From contig NZ_JAVJSC010000001.1 of NCBI RefSeq assembly GCF_040219635.1, positions 62,001-126,000 of the forward strand: a DNA stretch of 64,000 nucleotides, read 5' to 3'. Position 1 is the first letter of the stretch. Each line of letters begins with the position of its first letter. A program made the position numbers and the translations under genes. Of the stretch, positions 34,649-43,698 are shown one piece after another. The notes under the pieces were generated by a model. It did not search any database, was not told the DNA's origin, and saw nothing but the letters and a program-made list of their open reading frames with translations. Origin of the DNA: Pyruvatibacter sp. Its GTDB lineage: Bacteria; Pseudomonadota; Alphaproteobacteria; CGMCC-115125.

Positions 34649-36109
34649 ATGGCAGCAGTACAGGAAACAGTGCGCGACGTCGAAGGTCTCGGCCAGGGCG
34701 ACAAGTACAAATATGGTTTCTATACGGACATTGAGAGCGACAAGGCACCCAAGGGCCTGAACGAGGACACCGTGCGCTTCATCTCGGCCAAAAAGGGCGA
34801 GCCGGAGTGGATGCTCGATTATCGCCTGGAAGCATTTCGCCGCTGGCTTGAAATGGATGAGCCGGACTGGGCCAAGGTCAACTACCCCAAGATCGACTAT
34901 CAGGATTACTATTATTACTCCGCCCCCAAGAGCCAGGGTGACGGGCCCAAAAGCCTGGATGAAGTCGATCCTGAATTGCTGCGCACCTATGAGAAACTCG
35001 GCATCCCGCTGAATGAGCAAAAGATGCTCGCTGGCGTGGCGGTGGATGCCGTGTTTGACAGCGTGTCGGTGGTGACAACCTTCAAGGAAAAGCTGTCAGA
35101 GGCGGGCGTGATTTTTTGCCCCATTTCCGAAGCCGTGCACTCGCACCCTGAACTGGTGAAGGAGTATCTGGGTAGCGTTGTTCCGGCTACGGACAACTAT
35201 TTTGCAGCGCTCAACGCCGCGGTCTTTTCCGACGGCTCGTTTGTGTACATCCCCAAGGGCGTGCGCTGCCCGATGGAGCTTTCCACTTATTTTCGCATCA
35301 ATGAGCGCGATACCGGCCAGTTTGAGCGTACGCTCATCATTGCCGATGAAGGCTCATATGTAAGCTATCTGGAAGGCTGTACGGCACCCATGCGCGACGA
35401 GCACCAGCTGCACGCAGCCGTGGTTGAGCTGGTCACGCACCATGACGCCGAAATCAAATACTCTACCGTGCAGAACTGGTATCCCGGTGATGAGGATGGC
35501 AAGGGTGGCATCTTCAATTTCGTGACCAAGCGCGGCGACTGCCGGGGCGACAACTCCAAAATCTCGTGGACGCAGGTTGAAACCGGCTCTGCGGTGACGT
35601 GGAAGTATCCAAGCTGCGTGCTGCGCGGCGACAATTCGTCCGGCGAGTTTTACTCGATCGCCATTTCCAATGGCGCGCAGCAGGTGGATTCAGGCACCAA
35701 GATGATCCATCTGGGCAAGAACACCCGCAGCCGCATCATCTCCAAGGGCATTTCGGCGGGCAAATCTTCCAATACCTATCGCGGGCTGGTGAGTATTTAT
35801 CCGTCCGCTGAAGATGCCCGTAATTTCACCCAGTGCGACAGCCTGTTGATCGGCGACAGATGTTCGGCCCACACGGTGCCCTACATCGAAAGCCGCAACC
35901 CGTCGGCTGTACTGGAGCATGAAGCCACCACATCGAAACTGTCAGAAGACCAGCTGTTTTATTGCCAGGCCCGCGGCCTGCCGGAAGAAGAAGCTGTGGC
36001 CCTTCTGGTCAACGGTTTTTGCCGGGAGGTGCTGCAACAGCTGCCGATGGAGTTTGCGGTAGAAGCACAAAAACTCGTCGGCATCTCCCTTGAAGGAAGC
36101 GTCGGCTAA
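34649..36109 (+). CDS. sufB: Fe-S scaffold SufB
   Basis: This 486-residue protein is the scaffold on which SufBCD builds [4Fe-4S] clusters. Motifs are YGFYTDIESDKAPKGLNEDTVRFIS, GVIFCPISEAVHSHPE, GSFVYIPKGVRCPMELSTYFRIN, ASYVSYLEGCTAP-like, HYSTVQNWYPGDEDGKGG-like, IISKGISAGKSSNTYRGLV and CDSLLIGDRCSAHTVPYIE. The cluster-ligand Cys and Glu region (SNPSAVLEHEATTS-like) is present. It is separated from the desulfurase gene by 8 bp and from sufC by 28 bp. Confidence 0.97.
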   Translation: MAAVQETVRDVEGLGQGDKYKYGFYTDIESDKAPKGLNEDTVRFISAKKGEPEWMLDYRLEAFRRWLEMDEPDWAKVNYPKIDYQDYYYYSAPKSQGDGPKSLDEVDPELLRTYEKLGIPLNEQKMLAGVAVDAVFDSVSVVTTFKEKLSEAGVIFCPISEAVHSHPELVKEYLGSVVPATDNYFAALNAAVFSDGSFVYIPKGVRCPMELSTYFRINERDTGQFERTLIIADEGSYVSYLEGCTAPMRDEHQLHAAVVELVTHHDAEIKYSTVQNWYPGDEDGKGGIFNFVTKRGDCRGDNSKISWTQVETGSAVTWKYPSCVLRGDNSSGEFYSIAISNGAQQVDSGTKMIHLGKNTRSRIISKGISAGKSSNTYRGLVSIYPSAEDARNFTQCDSLLIGDRCSAHTVPYIESRNPSAVLEHEATTSKLSEDQLFYCQARGLPEEEAVALLVNGFCREVLQQLPMEFAVEAQKLVGISLEGSVG

Positions 36110-36137
36110 TCACCGTCCTACTACGGAAAAAAGACAC

Positions 36138-36887
36138 ATGCTTGAAATCAAAAATCTGCACGTTGAAGTCGGCGGCAAGGCAATTCTCAAGGGGATTAAC
36201 CTCACGCTGAAACCCGGTGAAGTACACGCGGTGATGGGGCCAAACGGCTCCGGCAAATCCACGCTGTCCTATGTGCTGGCGGGTCGCTCCGGCTATGACA
36301 TCACCGAAGGCTCGATCACCTACAACGGCAAGGATCTTGCCGAGCTTGAGCCCAATGAGCGTGCTGCTGCCGGTGTGTTTCTGGCGTTCCAGTACCCCAC
36401 AGAAGTTCCCGGCGTCACCACCATGACGTTCCTCAAAACGGCCCTCAATGCCGTGCGCGTTGCGCGTGGTGAGGAGGAACTGGACGCGGTGCGTTTCCTC
36501 AAGCTGGTGCGCGAAAAAGCCAAAAGCCTGAACATCACCGATGACATGCTGAAACGTCCGCTGAATGTGGGTTTTTCAGGCGGTGAGAAAAAGCGTGCTG
36601 AAACGCTGCAAATGGCGCTGCTGGAACCAACGCTGGCCATTCTGGACGAAACCGATTCAGGCCTTGATGTGGACGCCATGCGCGTGGTTGCAGAAGGCGT
36701 GAACGCGCTGCGCTCGCCTGAGCGCTCCATGCTGGTCATCACCCACTATCAGCGACTGCTCGATCACATTGTGCCTGACCAGGTGCACATTCTGGCAGGC
36801 GGAAAAATCGTAAAATCCGGCCCCAAGGAACTGGCGCTCGAAGTTGAAACCACCGGCTATGCCGGCATCACCAGCGACGCGGCCTGA
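36138..36887 (+). CDS. sufC: SUF ATPase SufC
   Basis: This 249-residue cytosolic ABC-type ATPase binds SufB and SufD and energises cluster assembly. It has Walker A GPNGSGKST (34-42), an ABC signature NVGFSGGEKKRAE and Walker B LAILDETDSGLD. The Q-loop FLAFQYPTEVPGV and the HYQRLL H-loop are visible. The start is the ATG of MLEIKNLHVE; the frame runs back into sufB. sufD follows 4 bp later. Confidence 0.97.
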   Translation: MLEIKNLHVEVGGKAILKGINLTLKPGEVHAVMGPNGSGKSTLSYVLAGRSGYDITEGSITYNGKDLAELEPNERAAAGVFLAFQYPTEVPGVTTMTFLKTALNAVRVARGEEELDAVRFLKLVREKAKSLNITDDMLKRPLNVGFSGGEKKRAETLQMALLEPTLAILDETDSGLDVDAMRVVAEGVNALRSPERSMLVITHYQRLLDHIVPDQVHILAGGKIVKSGPKELALEVETTGYAGITSDAA

Positions 36888-36891
36888 CACA

Positions 36892-38247
36892 ATGTCAAGA
36901 CCCGCACCTACACCTTTGCCCATCGAGACCGGCTTCGTTGACGCTCACGCTTCCGCGCGCCTTCCCGGCGCGGCTTGGCTTGGCGAGCTTCGTACCTCCG
37001 CCATCCGTACATTTGCCAATGACGGCCTGCCGCATCGGCGCGTTGAGGAGTACCGCTATTTTGACCTGCGCCAGATGCTGGCCAAGTCCGGCGCACTGAC
37101 GCTGGCGCAGCACGGCAGTGCAGCGGCCGAGGTGTCTGACCCGGCAGCCCAGTTGTTTGAGGCCATTGACCGTCACGTGGCCGTGTTCGTGAACGGGCGC
37201 CTGGACGCAGCGCAGTCTGATCTTGATGGTTTGCCGAACGGGCTGACGATCACAAGTTTCGCGGATGCGGCAGAGGCACGTGACCCGTGGTTTGATAACG
37301 CACTTCAAAGTCACCATGCCACCAAAGACGTTTTGGATGCGTTGAACCTCGCCTATGCATCAGACGGCGCGGCTATACATGTTGCAGCAGGCACGAAAGT
37401 TGAAAAGCCGCTGGAGCTTGTCTGGCTGTCAACGGGCAACGCCAACGCGCATTACCATGCCCACAGTGTTGTGGTGGTGGAAGAGGGTGCCAACCTGACG
37501 TTGCTTGAAACTCGCAGCGACACGGCCACCACGCCGCTTTTTGCAACACTCGCCATGAGCGCCATTGTTGGTGATACGGCCAGCCTGCGTCACGTGGCCA
37601 TCTATGCTGATGCCAAAGATGCTGTGCGCGTGGCGCAAAAGCGTGTGAGGCTTGGTGAGAGCACAAACTACAACACGCTGAGCCTTGCTGTTGGCGCCGG
37701 GCGTGCCCGCACCAGTGAGCGGGTTCATTTTGCAGGTGAAAACGCCAGTGCAAACATCAACGGCCTGTCGTTGCTGGGCAATGATGCCGTGATGGACAAT
37801 ACCCTGTTCATTGACCATGCCGTGCCCAACTGCCAAAGCGAAGAAACCTATCGCTATGTGCTGGACGACAAATCACGCGGCGTGTTTCAGGGCACAATTC
37901 TGGTGCGCGAACACGCCCAGAAGATTGACGCTCAGATGCAGGCCCGTGCATTGCTGATGTCACGCAAGGCCGAGATGGACAGCAAGCCGATGCTGGAAAT
38001 CTATGCGGACGACGTGATCTGCGCCCACGGCTCGGCCATTGGCGAGCCGGACCAGGACGCTATATTTTACCTTATGAGCCGCGGCATCGACGAAAAAGCC
38101 GCCCGTGCACTTCTGGTGGCGGGTTTCCTTGATGACGTGGTGGACGGTTTTGACGACGGCGACATTGGCCTCGCGATCAAACACCTGCTGGCCCGGCGTC
38201 TTGGCGCACCAGAGGAAACCGCGACTGGTCTGGAGGCAGATGTATGA
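36892..38247 (+). CDS. sufD: Fe-S assembly protein SufD
   Basis: This 451-residue SufB paralogue of the SufBC2D complex shares the C-terminal SufBD beta-helix. The visible core includes GANLTLLETRSDT, HVAIYADAKDAVRVAQKRVRLGE, NASANINGLSLLGNDAVMDN, the motif HAVPNCQSEETYRYVLDDKSRGVFQGTI and DDVICAHGSAIGEPDQDAIFYLMSRGID. It lacks the SufB Cys motif, as expected. The start of MSRPAPTPLP is preceded by the sufC stop 4 bp away, and the stop overlaps the sufS start by 4 bp (ATGA). Confidence 0.94.
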   Translation: MSRPAPTPLPIETGFVDAHASARLPGAAWLGELRTSAIRTFANDGLPHRRVEEYRYFDLRQMLAKSGALTLAQHGSAAAEVSDPAAQLFEAIDRHVAVFVNGRLDAAQSDLDGLPNGLTITSFADAAEARDPWFDNALQSHHATKDVLDALNLAYASDGAAIHVAAGTKVEKPLELVWLSTGNANAHYHAHSVVVVEEGANLTLLETRSDTATTPLFATLAMSAIVGDTASLRHVAIYADAKDAVRVAQKRVRLGESTNYNTLSLAVGAGRARTSERVHFAGENASANINGLSLLGNDAVMDNTLFIDHAVPNCQSEETYRYVLDDKSRGVFQGTILVREHAQKIDAQMQARALLMSRKAEMDSKPMLEIYADDVICAHGSAIGEPDQDAIFYLMSRGIDEKAARALLVAGFLDDVVDGFDDGDIGLAIKHLLARRLGAPEETATGLEADV

Positions 38248-39506
38248 CGGAAGCAGCGCAAATCATCCGTGAGGATACGCCGCACACGGCGTTTGACGTT
38301 GGGCGCGTCCGCGCCGACTTTCCCATTCTGTCGCGCGAAGTCTATGGCAAGCCGCTGGTCTATCTCGACAATGCGGCGTCGGCACAAAAGCCCGTTCAGG
38401 TGCTGGATGCGATCCGCAAGGCATACGCCGAAGACTATGCCAACGTGCATCGCGGATTGCATTTCCTCGCCAATGCGTCAACGCAGGCCTTCGAAGATGC
38501 GCGGGAAAAAGTCCGTGCGTTTTTGAATGCGCCGACCACGGACGAAATCATATTCACCAAGGGTGGCACCGAGGCAATGAACCTCGTGGCGCAGGGTTAT
38601 CTGGCCCCGCGCATTCAGCCGGGCGATGAAATCATTTTGTCGGTGATGGAGCACCACTCCAACATTGTGCCTTGGCACTTCCTGCGCGAGCGGCAGGGTG
38701 CGGTGCTCAAATGGATACCCGTGCTGGACGATGGTTCGCTCGACATGGACGCCTATGAAAAGGCGCTTGGCCCCAGAACAAAGTTTGTCACCATCACGCA
38801 TATGTCCAACGTGCTGGGAAGTGTGGTGGACGCCAAAAAGATCACCGACATGGCTCACGCGGTGGGCGCGGCAGTGCTGATTGACGGCTGTCAGGGCGCG
38901 GTGCATCTGGATGCCGACGTGCAGGCCATCGGCTGCGACTTCTATGTGATGACCGGCCACAAGCTCTACGGCCCCACCGGCATCGGCGCACTCTATGGTA
39001 AGGCGGAACTGCTCGCCGCCATGCAGCCCTATCAGGGCGGCGGCGAAATGATCCGCGAAGTGACGATGGACGCCATCTCTTATGGAGACGCGCCGCACAA
39101 GTTTGAGGCCGGCACGCCGCCAATCGTGCAGGCCATCGGTCTTGGTGCCGCCATTGATTATGTGGAACAGGTTGGCCGCGCCGCCGCCCGCGCACAGGAA
39201 GAAGATCTGATTACCTATGCAACCGCGCGGGTAAAAGACCTCAACTGGATCACCATTCACGGCACCATGCCGGGCAAGGGCGCGATCCTGTCATTCTCGG
39301 TCGAGGGCGCACACCCCCATGATGTGGCAACGATTGTGGACCGCTCAGGTGTTGCCATTCGCGCCGGCCAGCATTGTGCCGAGCCGCTGATGGCCCATAT
39401 GGGTGTCACCGGCACGGCGCGCGCGTCGTTTGCCATGTATAATACCCGCAGCGACGTGGATGCTTTTGTTGAGGCGCTTGAAAAAGCGCGTGAGTTTCTT
39501 GGCTAG
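38244..39506 (+). CDS. sufS: Cysteine desulfurase SufS
   Basis: This 420-residue class II desulfurase donates sulfur to SufE/SufU-type acceptors. Motifs are YLDNAASAQKP, ANVHRGLHFLANAST, FTKGGTEAMNLVAQGY, MEHHSNIVPWH, THMSNVLGSVVDAK, DGCQGAVHLDADVQ, PLP lysine in TGHKLYGPTGIGALYG and catalytic Cys in RAGQHCAEPLM. Class II placement follows from AGQHC rather than SSGSACSS. Translation is coupled to sufD. Confidence 0.96.
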   Translation: MTEAAQIIREDTPHTAFDVGRVRADFPILSREVYGKPLVYLDNAASAQKPVQVLDAIRKAYAEDYANVHRGLHFLANASTQAFEDAREKVRAFLNAPTTDEIIFTKGGTEAMNLVAQGYLAPRIQPGDEIILSVMEHHSNIVPWHFLRERQGAVLKWIPVLDDGSLDMDAYEKALGPRTKFVTITHMSNVLGSVVDAKKITDMAHAVGAAVLIDGCQGAVHLDADVQAIGCDFYVMTGHKLYGPTGIGALYGKAELLAAMQPYQGGGEMIREVTMDAISYGDAPHKFEAGTPPIVQAIGLGAAIDYVEQVGRAAARAQEEDLITYATARVKDLNWITIHGTMPGKGAILSFSVEGAHPHDVATIVDRSGVAIRAGQHCAEPLMAHMGVTGTARASFAMYNTRSDVDAFVEALEKAREFLG

Positions 39507-39533
39507 CCAGATGCCCCCTGGAGGGGTGAGCAG

Positions 39534-39935
39534 ATGAACGACACAGTTAGCGATAATGTTACGCCAGCGGAAGATGCGCCATCGGCAACCGCGCCCAACA
39601 TCCAGGCATCCGCGATTCCGCCAGAGGAACTCGACGCCCTGACGGATGATCTGATCGGCGCGATCAAGACCGTGTATGACCCGGAAATCCCGGTTGATAT
39701 TTATGAACTCGGTCTGATCTACAAAATTGACGTGTCAGACGACCGTGACATTGAAGTGGACATGACGTTGACCGCGCCCGGCTGTCCGGTAGCAGGCGAA
39801 ATGCCGCAATGGGTGTCAGACGCGATCAGTTCGGTTGATGGTGTGGGCGACGTGAAGGTCAACCTGGTGTTTGACCCGCCATGGACCCCCGAACGTATGT
39901 CGGATGAAGCCAAAGTAGCGCTCAACATGTTCTGA
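39534..39935 (+). CDS. sufT: SUF-operon MIP18/DUF59 protein (SufT)
   Basis: This 133-residue protein carries the DUF59 core (about 40-130) after an Ala/Pro-rich N-terminal 35 residues. Motifs are DLIGAIKTVYDPEIPVDIYELGLIYKI, VDMTLTAPGCPVAGEMPQWV and FDPPWTPERMSDEAKVALNMF. DPEIP and TAPGCP are the hallmark segments. Members aid maturation of [4Fe-4S] proteins. A GGAGGGG site precedes the start. It sits 27 bp after sufS. Confidence 0.93.
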   Translation: MNDTVSDNVTPAEDAPSATAPNIQASAIPPEELDALTDDLIGAIKTVYDPEIPVDIYELGLIYKIDVSDDRDIEVDMTLTAPGCPVAGEMPQWVSDAISSVDGVGDVKVNLVFDPPWTPERMSDEAKVALNMF

Positions 39936-40009
39936 TTGGTTTCGTGCCCGGCTTGAAACGGGCCCGCGCGGTAAGCACATGACAAGGACGCAAGCGAGAG
40001 AGTAGGAAA

Positions 40010-40387
40010 ATGGCAGGACAGGTAATAACGCTCACAGACAAGGCCGCCGACCGGATCAAGGCAATCATCGCCAAATCCGACGAGCCGATTGTAGGCGTGC
40101 GTCTTGGCCTTGAGAACGCAGGCTGCGCAGGCATGGCCTACAAGCTGGACTATGCGAGCGAAACCGCACCGCTTGACGAGGTTGTGACGGACAAGGGCGT
40201 GACAATTCTGATCGACGCAAAATCCATCCTGTTTTTGCTCGGCATGGAAATGGACTACGAAGAAACCAAGCTGCGCTCAGGCTTCGTGTTCAACAACCCC
40301 AACCAGACCGACGCCTGCGGCTGCGGTGAAAGCGTGACGCTGACGGCTGCCAAACCGGCACCAATTCAGGAAACAGCGCCGCAATAA
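40010..40387 (+). CDS. sufA: A-type Fe-S carrier SufA/IscA
   Basis: This 125-residue carrier protein transfers clusters to client enzymes. The three conserved cysteines are C39 (NAGCAG), C103 and C105 (DACGCGES). The family frame VRLGLENAGCAGMAYKLDYA and MDYEETKLRSGFVFNNPNQ is clear. It lies last in the SUF series, 74 bp after sufT. Confidence 0.95.
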   Translation: MAGQVITLTDKAADRIKAIIAKSDEPIVGVRLGLENAGCAGMAYKLDYASETAPLDEVVTDKGVTILIDAKSILFLLGMEMDYEETKLRSGFVFNNPNQTDACGCGESVTLTAAKPAPIQETAPQ

Positions 40388-40406
40388 TCCCGCGCTTCCA
40401 GGGCGC

Positions 40407-40431
40407 AGCGTGACTGTGGCACAGTCACGCT
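40407..40431. repeat. Near-perfect palindrome directly before the tfoX start
   Basis: agcgtgactgtg (40407-40418) pairs with cacagtcacgct (40420-40431); only one base separates the arms. The ATG of the next gene begins at 40433, two bases later. No T-run follows, so it is not a standard terminator. Confidence 0.85.
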
Positions 40432-40432
40432 C

Positions 40433-40825
40433 ATGGCCTCACACTCTGAATACACTAATTTTCTGCTTGAGCTTCTGCATCCGCTCGGGCCTGTAACCGC
40501 GCGCCGCATGTTTGGCGGTGCGGGGCTGTTTGCGGACGGGCTGATGTTTGCACTCATCGCCGACGACGTCGTGTATTTCAAGGTGGATGACCAAAACCGT
40601 CCGGCCTTCGAGGCGGAAGGCATGAATCCATTCACGTATGAATCCAAAGCCGGCAAGCGCGGTGTCATGGCGTATTGGCAGGTGCCGGAGCGGTTGTTTG
40701 ATGAGCCTGACGAGTTTGTGGCCTGGGCGCGGGATGCTGTGAGCGTGGCGCTGCGGGCCGATGCGGCCAAGCCGCCTTCGCAACGAAAAATGAAAGCGGC
40801 AACAAAAAAGGCGGCGGGCATTTAA
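40433..40825 (+). CDS. TfoX/Sxy N-terminal domain protein
   Basis: This 130-residue protein matches the TfoX_N family: LHPLGPVTARRMFGGAGLFADGLMFALIADDVVYFKVDD (about 15-55), then MNPFTYESKAGKRGVMAYWQVPERLFDEPDEF. The C-terminus is Lys-rich. In gamma-proteobacteria TfoX/Sxy activates competence, but this short N-domain-only form is widespread and its role is unknown. The start sits 2 bp after a 25-bp palindrome and no Shine-Dalgarno sequence is visible. It lies 45 bp after sufA. Confidence 0.88.
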   Translation: MASHSEYTNFLLELLHPLGPVTARRMFGGAGLFADGLMFALIADDVVYFKVDDQNRPAFEAEGMNPFTYESKAGKRGVMAYWQVPERLFDEPDEFVAWARDAVSVALRADAAKPPSQRKMKAATKKAAGI

Positions 40826-40840
40826 GCCCACCGCCCTTTT
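40806..40840 (+). terminator. Probable terminator at the end of the tfoX-like gene
   Basis: A stem of 10 bp with one mismatch pairs 40810-40819 with 40826-40835, with a 6-nt loop and a T-run at 40837-40840. It overlaps the last codons of the TfoX-like gene. Confidence 0.75.
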
Positions 40841-40860
40841 GTTTTGCGCATGGTGCCAGA

Positions 40861-41673
40861 TCAGTTGCCTTTGAACTGCGCCGGGCGTTTTTCAAGAAAC
40901 GCCTTAACGCCCTCCTTGAAGTCTTCCGTGCGGCCGGCTTCACGCTGCAACCAGCGCTCTTTATCAAGCTGCTCCTCGTAGGTGTTGTCGAAACTGTCGG
41001 CGTAGGCTTCGCGGATCAGGCCAAGCGTGCGCGTGGGACCGGCAGCCAGATCATGCGCCAGCTTCATCGCCTCGCCCATCAGCGCGTCGTCTTCATACAC
41101 ACGGTTGATAAGGCCCCAGTTGAGCGCTGTATCGGCAGGCAGTTTCTCGCCCAGCAACGAAAGTTCCTTGGCGCGTGCAACGCCGATGAGCCGTGGCAGC
41201 AGGTATGTAGAGCCACCGTCGGGCACCAGACCAATGCGGCGGAATGCCTGCAGGAAATACGATGACTTGCCGGCCAGCACCATATCGCCCATCAGGGCAA
41301 AGCTCATGCCGACGCCCGCAGCCGGGCCGTTGACGGCTGTAATAAACGGCATCTTCAGTTTGCGGATCTTGCGCAAAATCGGGTGATATTTTTGCTCCAG
41401 CGCCTGGCCCGCATCGGGCTGCGCGTTGGAGCGCTGCTCGCCCGGGCGCTCGCCCGGTCGGCCACCGGCAAGGTTGGCGCCAGCGCAAAAGCCACGGCCT
41501 TCGCCGGTCATCACCACGCAGCGCACGCCGTTGTCGGGTGTATCAATCCACTCAAGCGCATCCGCCAGCCCTTCGAGCATGTCCGGCGAAACGGCATTGA
41601 GGGCGGCTGGGTCGTTGAGGGTGAGGACGGCCACGGTGCCATCCATATCGACTTTGACTTTGTTGAAGTCCAT
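40861..41673 (-). CDS. Enoyl-CoA hydratase/isomerase, PaaG-like
   Basis: This 270-residue crotonase-fold protein has VVMTGEGRGFCAGANL, the oxyanion region ITAVNGPAAGVGMSFALMGDMVLAGKS, and the active-site loop GLVPDGGSTYLLPRLIG (about 148-164), where Asp replaces the second Glu of hydratases. That pattern is typical of the PaaG branch (phenylacetate or fatty-acid isomerase-type reactions). A residue stretch of Gly/Pro/Arg (GGRPGERPGEQ) is inserted before the core. It lies 30 bp downstream of a second paralogue. Confidence 0.9.
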   Translation of the reverse strand: MDFNKVKVDMDGTVAVLTLNDPAALNAVSPDMLEGLADALEWIDTPDNGVRCVVMTGEGRGFCAGANLAGGRPGERPGEQRSNAQPDAGQALEQKYHPILRKIRKLKMPFITAVNGPAAGVGMSFALMGDMVLAGKSSYFLQAFRRIGLVPDGGSTYLLPRLIGVARAKELSLLGEKLPADTALNWGLINRVYEDDALMGEAMKLAHDLAAGPTRTLGLIREAYADSFDNTYEEQLDKERWLQREAGRTEDFKEGVKAFLEKRPAQFKGN

Positions 41674-41703
41674 TGGTGTTTCTCCCGGTTGCGAGTTTGT
41701 TTT

Positions 41704-42498
41704 TCAGCGTGTGAAATTGGGCGCGCGCTTCTGCATGAAAGCCGACACACCCTCAACAAAATTGGGGTGGTTGCCGCGTCGCCGCTGGGTCTCTTTTTCA
41801 AGGTCCAGTTGTGCGGCCAGATCATTGTCGTAAGTGGCGTCCAGCACCTTCTTGATGTCGGCGAACGCTTCTGTCGGTCCGGCGGCCAGCTTCTGCGCAT
41901 AGGCCATGGCCTCATCCATCAGCTTGTCGTCTTCAACGCAGGCCCAGATCAGCCCCCAGTCAGCAGCCTGCTCGGCGGAAAGTTTGTCGCCGCTCATGGC
42001 CAGCGCCCGCGTGCGCGCCTGCCCGATGAGACGCGGCATAAAATATGTCACCCCGCAGTCAGGCACCAATGCGAGCTTGGGGCCGAACACCTGCACGAAG
42101 CTCGCCGACTTTGCCGCGAACACGATGTCGCCCGCCAGCGCCAGCCCCACGCCGCCGCCGGCCGCAATGCCGTTGACCGCGCAAATCACCGGCTTGGGGA
42201 ACTCGGCAATTTCACGGATCATCGGGTTGAAGCCGATTTCCATGCCATGTGCCACGCCGTCGCCAACGGTGGCAGCGTCCGGTGCTTCAAAGCCTGCGGC
42301 CAGATCAGCCCCGGCACAAAAGCCTCGTCCCGCCCCGGTAATAACCAGCGCACCCATTGCAGCGTCATCCCGCACGGTGCGCAACGCAGCGCGCATTTCC
42401 ACAAGCAGTTGCGGGTTCATGCTGTTGAGCACGTCGGCCCGGTTCAGCGTGATAACGGCAACGCCGGTGTCGTGGCGGTCCAGCGTAATCATGTCCAT
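41704..42498 (-). CDS. Enoyl-CoA hydratase/isomerase, PaaG-like
   Basis: This 264-residue crotonase-fold protein has VITGAGRGFCAGADL, ICAVNGIAAGGGVGLALAGDIVFAAKS and LALVPDCGVTYFMPRLIG. The Asp in the active-site loop again suggests PaaG-like chemistry, not a classic hydratase. It is the first of a tandem pair on the minus strand; the two share the C-terminal pattern (EGVxAFMQKRAPxF and EGVKAFLEKRPAQF), suggesting duplication. The substrate cannot be inferred here. Confidence 0.9.
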   Translation of the reverse strand: MDMITLDRHDTGVAVITLNRADVLNSMNPQLLVEMRAALRTVRDDAAMGALVITGAGRGFCAGADLAAGFEAPDAATVGDGVAHGMEIGFNPMIREIAEFPKPVICAVNGIAAGGGVGLALAGDIVFAAKSASFVQVFGPKLALVPDCGVTYFMPRLIGQARTRALAMSGDKLSAEQAADWGLIWACVEDDKLMDEAMAYAQKLAAGPTEAFADIKKVLDATYDNDLAAQLDLEKETQRRRGNHPNFVEGVSAFMQKRAPNFTR

Positions 42499-42654
42499 AG
42501 GGGTATGCCTCCGGCGCGTGTTGGTTTGCGCGAGACAATAAAGGGCAGGCGTTCCCCGTCAAACGGTCACGCTGCGCAAAAGCTGCTCTATTTGGTGCAA
42601 GTCACGCCAGGCCGGATTTGACGTAGCGTCACCCAGCCTGGATGCGCAGGCCGT

Positions 42655-43698
42655 CTAGCTGGCAATCGCTTCCAGGTCGCGGCTGACTTCCCACTTCACC
42701 TGGTTGCGGCCCGCATGTTTGGCAGAATAAAGACATGCGTCAGCCCGCTTGATGAGGTCGCCGGCGCTCTCGCCAGGCTCAAAAAGAGCGACGCCAAACG
42801 ACATGGTGACGGCACCCAGGTTTTCGCCGGTGGATTTTTTCACCAGTTCCTTGCTCTCAATCGTCCGCCGCACTTCGTCCGCCAGCTTCACGCCGTCAGT
42901 AATTTCAGTGTGGGGCAGAATGAGTGCAAACTCCTCGCCGCCATAACGTGCCGGCTTGAGCGGATCCTTGACATGGTGGCGCATACACTGGGCCACCAGT
43001 TTCAACACCTGGTCACCGGTCTGGTGCCCATACGTGTCGTTGAACTTCTTGAAGTGGTCGATGTCACCCAGCACAAGCGTGAAGGCAGAGCCGTCAGCCG
43101 TAGCGTTGGCCATGCACGCGGCAACCGTTTCGTCAAAGTTACGGCGGTTCGCAAGGCCGGTGAGTTGGTCGGTCAGTGACTCGGTGCGGATTTCTTCCAT
43201 GTTGGTGCGAAGCTGCGTCACTTCGGCTTTGCTTTCCTGCAGACGCGCTTCAAGCTGCTTGCTGCGGCTTTCCATTGTCTTGGTGGCGGTCACAAGCGTT
43301 TCCATCAGCACGCGCACTTCAGCAGGCGAGCGTTCGCCATCAAGGGCCGCGGACACATCGCTCAATGAAGCGCCGTATGCGCCCGTATCCTTGGTGGCGG
43401 ATTCCAACATCTGCATGACGCCGGACAGTTCATCTTCCAGCTTGCCGCCCATTTCAAGAATGGCACTGTCGGATTTTGCCGGTGACATGTATTTGGAGCG
43501 AACCGTCTTCAAAGACGTGTCGTCGAGCGGCGTACCGGTCTCCGCAAGCTTTTCAATCTCGCGGTTGAGGCCGGGGTTTGCGCCCGACGCCACCGTGTAC
43601 CAAAGCTCATAGTTGTCGGGCGTCGGGTCCAGCGCGCGCTGTGCGAGTTCGGCCATGGCCTTTTCAGCCAATGCCTTTGGATCTGTCGTATCGCTCAT
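42655..43698 (-). CDS. Diguanylate cyclase (GGDEF domain)
   Basis: This 347-residue cytosolic protein has an N-terminal helical region (1-150, no membrane segment) and a coiled coil (about 150-185). A C-terminal GGDEF domain starts at TDQLTGLANRRNFDE. The A-site motif reads GGEEF in ARYGGEEFALILP, and substrate contacts GDIDHFKKFNDTYGH are intact, so c-di-GMP synthesis is likely. An RxxD I-site is not obvious. The start at MSDTTDPK is preferred to an ATG 13 codons upstream. A CtrA-like site lies 150 bp upstream. Confidence 0.9.
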   Translation of the reverse strand: MSDTTDPKALAEKAMAELAQRALDPTPDNYELWYTVASGANPGLNREIEKLAETGTPLDDTSLKTVRSKYMSPAKSDSAILEMGGKLEDELSGVMQMLESATKDTGAYGASLSDVSAALDGERSPAEVRVLMETLVTATKTMESRSKQLEARLQESKAEVTQLRTNMEEIRTESLTDQLTGLANRRNFDETVAACMANATADGSAFTLVLGDIDHFKKFNDTYGHQTGDQVLKLVAQCMRHHVKDPLKPARYGGEEFALILPHTEITDGVKLADEVRRTIESKELVKKSTGENLGAVTMSFGVALFEPGESAGDLIKRADACLYSAKHAGRNQVKWEVSRDLEAIAS

